DNA of 8,203 nt from Gammaproteobacteria bacterium (GTDB lineage Bacteria; Pseudomonadota; Gammaproteobacteria; UBA5335), in NCBI GenBank assembly GCA_011620145.1, contig WOZT01000201.1, forward strand, positions 1 to 8,203. The letters are read 5' to 3'. Below, piece after piece: positions 6,561-8,203 of this stretch. Both the position numbers and the translations under genes were made by a program. Position 1 is the stretch's first letter. Each line of letters begins with the position of its first letter. The notes beneath the pieces were generated by a model that had not been told where the DNA came from, ran no database searches, and worked only from the letters and a program-made list of their open reading frames with translations.

Positions 6561-7388
6561 ATGGATCCCTTTATCGGTTTTATTGGCGGCGGCAACATGG
6601 CCTCCAGCCTGATTGCCGGATTGATCCGGCAAGGCACCCCCGGTGCATCCTTGGGCGTGGCTGAACCGGACGCTGAAAAGCGCCAACAGCTCGCCACGAT
6701 CCCTGGTCTGTTCGCCACGCCGGACAATGCCCTCATCGCGCAGCGGGCCGATGTATTGGTCCTGGCGGTGAAGCCGCAAATGCTGAAAGCGGTCTGTCTG
6801 GCACTGCGCGAGCCACTGGCCGGCCGCAATCCCCTGGTGATTTCCATCGCCGCCGGCATCGGGACCGATGCCCTGGCGCGCTGGCTTGACCCATCCCTGC
6901 CGATTGTGCGTGCCATGCCCAACACGCCCGCTCTAATGGGCCATGGGGCCACCGGTCTGTTCGTAAACGCCGGCGTTTCCGAGGCCCAGCGACAACAGGC
7001 CGAACGGCTCTTCAATGGGGTGGGGATAGTGCGTTGGCTGGCGGATGAGGCCCAGCTTGATCTGGTCACCGCGCTATCCGGGAGCGGGCCGGCCTATTTC
7101 TTCCTGTTCATGGAGGCGCTGACCGAAGGCGCCCAGGAACTGGGGCTAGACCCGGGATTGGCCCGAGACCTGACGCTCCAGACCGCCTTGGGCGCCGCCC
7201 ACATGGCCCGGGACAGCGGGCTGGGGCTGGATGCATTGCGCGTCCGGGTCACTTCACCCGGCGGCACCACGGAACAGGGCCTGCGCGTCCTGGAACGCGA
7301 AGGCTTGCGCCGCATCGCCCGCGAAGCCCTGGCAGCAGCACAGGCACGTGCGGTCACGCTGGCACAGGAATTGGGAGAAGCGTCATGA
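6561..7388 (+). CDS. proC: Pyrroline-5-carboxylate reductase
   Basis: A 275-residue enzyme that catalyses the last step of proline synthesis: NAD(P)H-dependent reduction of 1-pyrroline-5-carboxylate to L-proline in the cytoplasm. The N-terminal Rossmann nucleotide-binding loop is FIGGGNMASSLIAGL (residues 7-21). It is followed by VLAVKPQ (67-73), ISIAAGI (94-100), VRAMPNTPA (116-124), and the family signature region ALSGSGPAYFFLFMEAL (171-187) through VTSPGGTTEQGL (230-241), which forms the dimer and substrate site. Length is normal (about 270). The frame extends upstream to 6315 inside yggS, but only the ATG at 6561 gives the expected N-terminus just before the Rossmann loop. The nearest Shine-Dalgarno-like GGAAG (6543-6547) is rather far, 13 nt. 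It lies 79 nt after yggS and overlaps yggT by 4 nt, so it is probably part of one operon with them. Confidence 0.97.
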   Translation: MDPFIGFIGGGNMASSLIAGLIRQGTPGASLGVAEPDAEKRQQLATIPGLFATPDNALIAQRADVLVLAVKPQMLKAVCLALREPLAGRNPLVISIAAGIGTDALARWLDPSLPIVRAMPNTPALMGHGATGLFVNAGVSEAQRQQAERLFNGVGIVRWLADEAQLDLVTALSGSGPAYFFLFMEALTEGAQELGLDPGLARDLTLQTALGAAHMARDSGLGLDALRVRVTSPGGTTEQGLRVLEREGLRRIAREALAAAQARAVTLAQELGEAS

Positions 7389-7945
7389 TGCCCGGCTACT
7401 GGCAGGATCCCGTGGTTTTCCTGCTCTCCAGCGTATTCAAAATCGCCGCGGTACTGTTCTGGATCCGCGCGCTCATCGTCCTGACATCCCGGGATCGCTT
7501 CGATCCGCTGTTGCGATCGATCGTGCGTCTGACCGAACCGGTGCTGGCGCCGTTGCGGCACGTCATCCCCACCTATCGGGGTCACGAGATTGGCGCCCTC
7601 CTGGTGCTTCTGCTGTTGCAGGTCGGGTTTTATTTTGCCTTGGCCGGAATAACTGGACTCAGCCTGCCTTTGCCCCTGTTGCCGCGGATGGCAGCAGCCG
7701 ATCTCACGGTGCTGCTGCTCAATATCTATACCTTCAGCATCCTGATCCAGGTGTTGCTGAGCTGGATTTCTCCGGGACAATATCCGCCCGCGGCAATGCT
7801 GCTGTTTCGCCTCACTGGCCCCCTGCTGGATCGGGCGCGGCGACTGCTGCCCGACACCGGCATGATGGATTTCTCGCCCCTGCTGGTCCTGCTGTTGTTG
7901 CAGGTGCTCAAGCGCCTGATTGCCCCCTTGGGAACGGGCCTGTGA
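7385..7945 (+). CDS. yggT: YggT family integral membrane protein
   Basis: A 186-residue inner-membrane protein with two copies of the YGGT domain, the usual architecture in gammaproteobacteria. Hydrophobic segments lie near residues 10-34, 68-90, 104-128 and 163-182. Each repeat carries the same order: an early WIR or SWIS turn (W26-I27-R28; S126-W127-I128-S129), then a polar FDPLLRSIVRLTEPVLAPLR or MLLFRLTGPLLDRARRLL stretch (about 39-58 and 138-155), then a hydrophobic LLVLLLLQV helix (near 72-80 and 166-174). The molecular function is not settled; related proteins have been linked to osmotic tolerance and, in other lineages, to division or cofactor assembly at membranes. The start ATG overlaps the proC stop as ATGA, with GGGAG (7373-7377) 7 nt upstream, so translation is coupled. 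An adjacent second ATG at 7388 is also possible. Confidence 0.94.
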   Translation: MMPGYWQDPVVFLLSSVFKIAAVLFWIRALIVLTSRDRFDPLLRSIVRLTEPVLAPLRHVIPTYRGHEIGALLVLLLLQVGFYFALAGITGLSLPLPLLPRMAAADLTVLLLNIYTFSILIQVLLSWISPGQYPPAAMLLFRLTGPLLDRARRLLPDTGMMDFSPLLVLLLLQVLKRLIAPLGTGL

Positions 7946-8203
7946 CCCTCTTGCCGACTCCCTTCTGGCACTGGCAGGGCCAAGATTTGATCCTTGCGAT
8001 CCACGTCCAGCCCGGTGCAAGTCGGGAAGGCATGGCGGGGCTGCACGGCGAGCGTCTGAAGATCCGGATTGCCGCGCCCGCAAGCGATGGCCAGGCCAAC
8101 CGCCGATTGCTGGGGTGGCTCGCGACACAGATGGATCTCCCTGTCAGCCGACTGGAGCTGCTCCAGGGAGCCGGGTCGCGCGCCAAACGGATTCGCATCC
8201 GCG
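7942..8203 (+). CDS. yggU: YggU family (DUF167) protein, 3' end outside window
   Basis: The first 87 codons of a small cytoplasmic protein of about 100 residues with the DUF167/YggU fold; its function is unknown. The recognisable family pattern is ILAIHVQPGASREGMAGLHG (about residues 17-36), then LKIRIAAPASDGQANRRLLGWLA, and VSRLELLQGAGSRAKRIRI, matching the E. coli YggU layout (IQPKASRD, APPVDGQAN, EKGELGRHK). The frame opens with GTG at 7942-7944, which overlaps the yggT stop codon as GTGA; GGGA at 7930-7933 precedes it by 8 nt. No earlier ATG exists after yggT, and the internal ATG near 8032 would remove the first strand, so the GTG is the best start. Its frame stays open to the last base of the window. 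It follows yggT in the conserved cluster. Confidence 0.92.
   Translation, partial: MTLLPTPFWHWQGQDLILAIHVQPGASREGMAGLHGERLKIRIAAPASDGQANRRLLGWLATQMDLPVSRLELLQGAGSRAKRIRIR

Noticed and set aside
7094..8128. Open frame of 344 codons on the - strand, rich in Gln, Ser and Arg
   Set aside because: It lies opposite proC, yggT and yggU, all recognisable families; the odd composition is what the complement of Leu-rich membrane codons gives.
1..8203. CRISPR arrays, tRNA or rRNA genes, insertion sequences, attachment sites
   Set aside because: No spaced repeats, cloverleaf-like sequences, transposase motifs or terminal inverted repeats were seen on reading both strands.

Overview
The window reads as ordinary chromosome of a Gram-negative proteobacterium with type IV pili, of moderately high GC. 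The divergent arrangement pilU-pilT / yggS-proC-yggT-yggU is the one known from Pseudomonas and many other gammaproteobacteria, and the encoded proteins are closest to that type. A gammaproteobacterium or a relative such as Acidithiobacillia is my best guess. The exact genus cannot be fixed from sequence reading alone.

Layout. Bases 1-260 hold the 3' end of a class I fructose-1,6-bisphosphatase gene (fbp). A good sigma70-type promoter at 282-310 then starts a compact two-gene unit on the + strand. Its first gene encodes an exported C39-family cysteine peptidase (430-1161) and its second an outer-membrane beta-barrel protein with an N-terminal helical stretch (1240-2382). A strong intrinsic terminator at 2408-2437 closes the unit. 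The pair resembles FapD plus FapF of the Pseudomonas functional-amyloid system, but no amyloid subunit gene is present here.

Facing this unit on the - strand are three consecutive retraction-type pilus ATPases: pilT (5712-4678), pilU (4666-3527) and a third, more divergent PilU-like paralogue (3495-2437). They are closely spaced and probably form one operon that powers or tunes type IV pilus retraction (twitching, attachment, DNA uptake).

Only 46 bp separate the pilT start from the + strand housekeeping cluster: yggS (PLP homeostasis protein, 5759-6481), proC (pyrroline-5-carboxylate reductase, 6561-7388), yggT (membrane protein, 7385-7945) and yggU (DUF167, from 7942, cut by the window end). 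proC/yggT and yggT/yggU overlap by 4 nt each (ATGA and GTGA), which implies translational coupling.

The most interesting points are the stand-alone FapD/FapF-like pair with its own promoter and terminator, and the third PilT/PilU-family ATPase, which keeps its core catalytic motifs but differs at several positions its two neighbours share. No RNA genes, insertion sequences, CRISPR arrays or long repeats were seen. No stretch longer than 300 bases lacks a gene.
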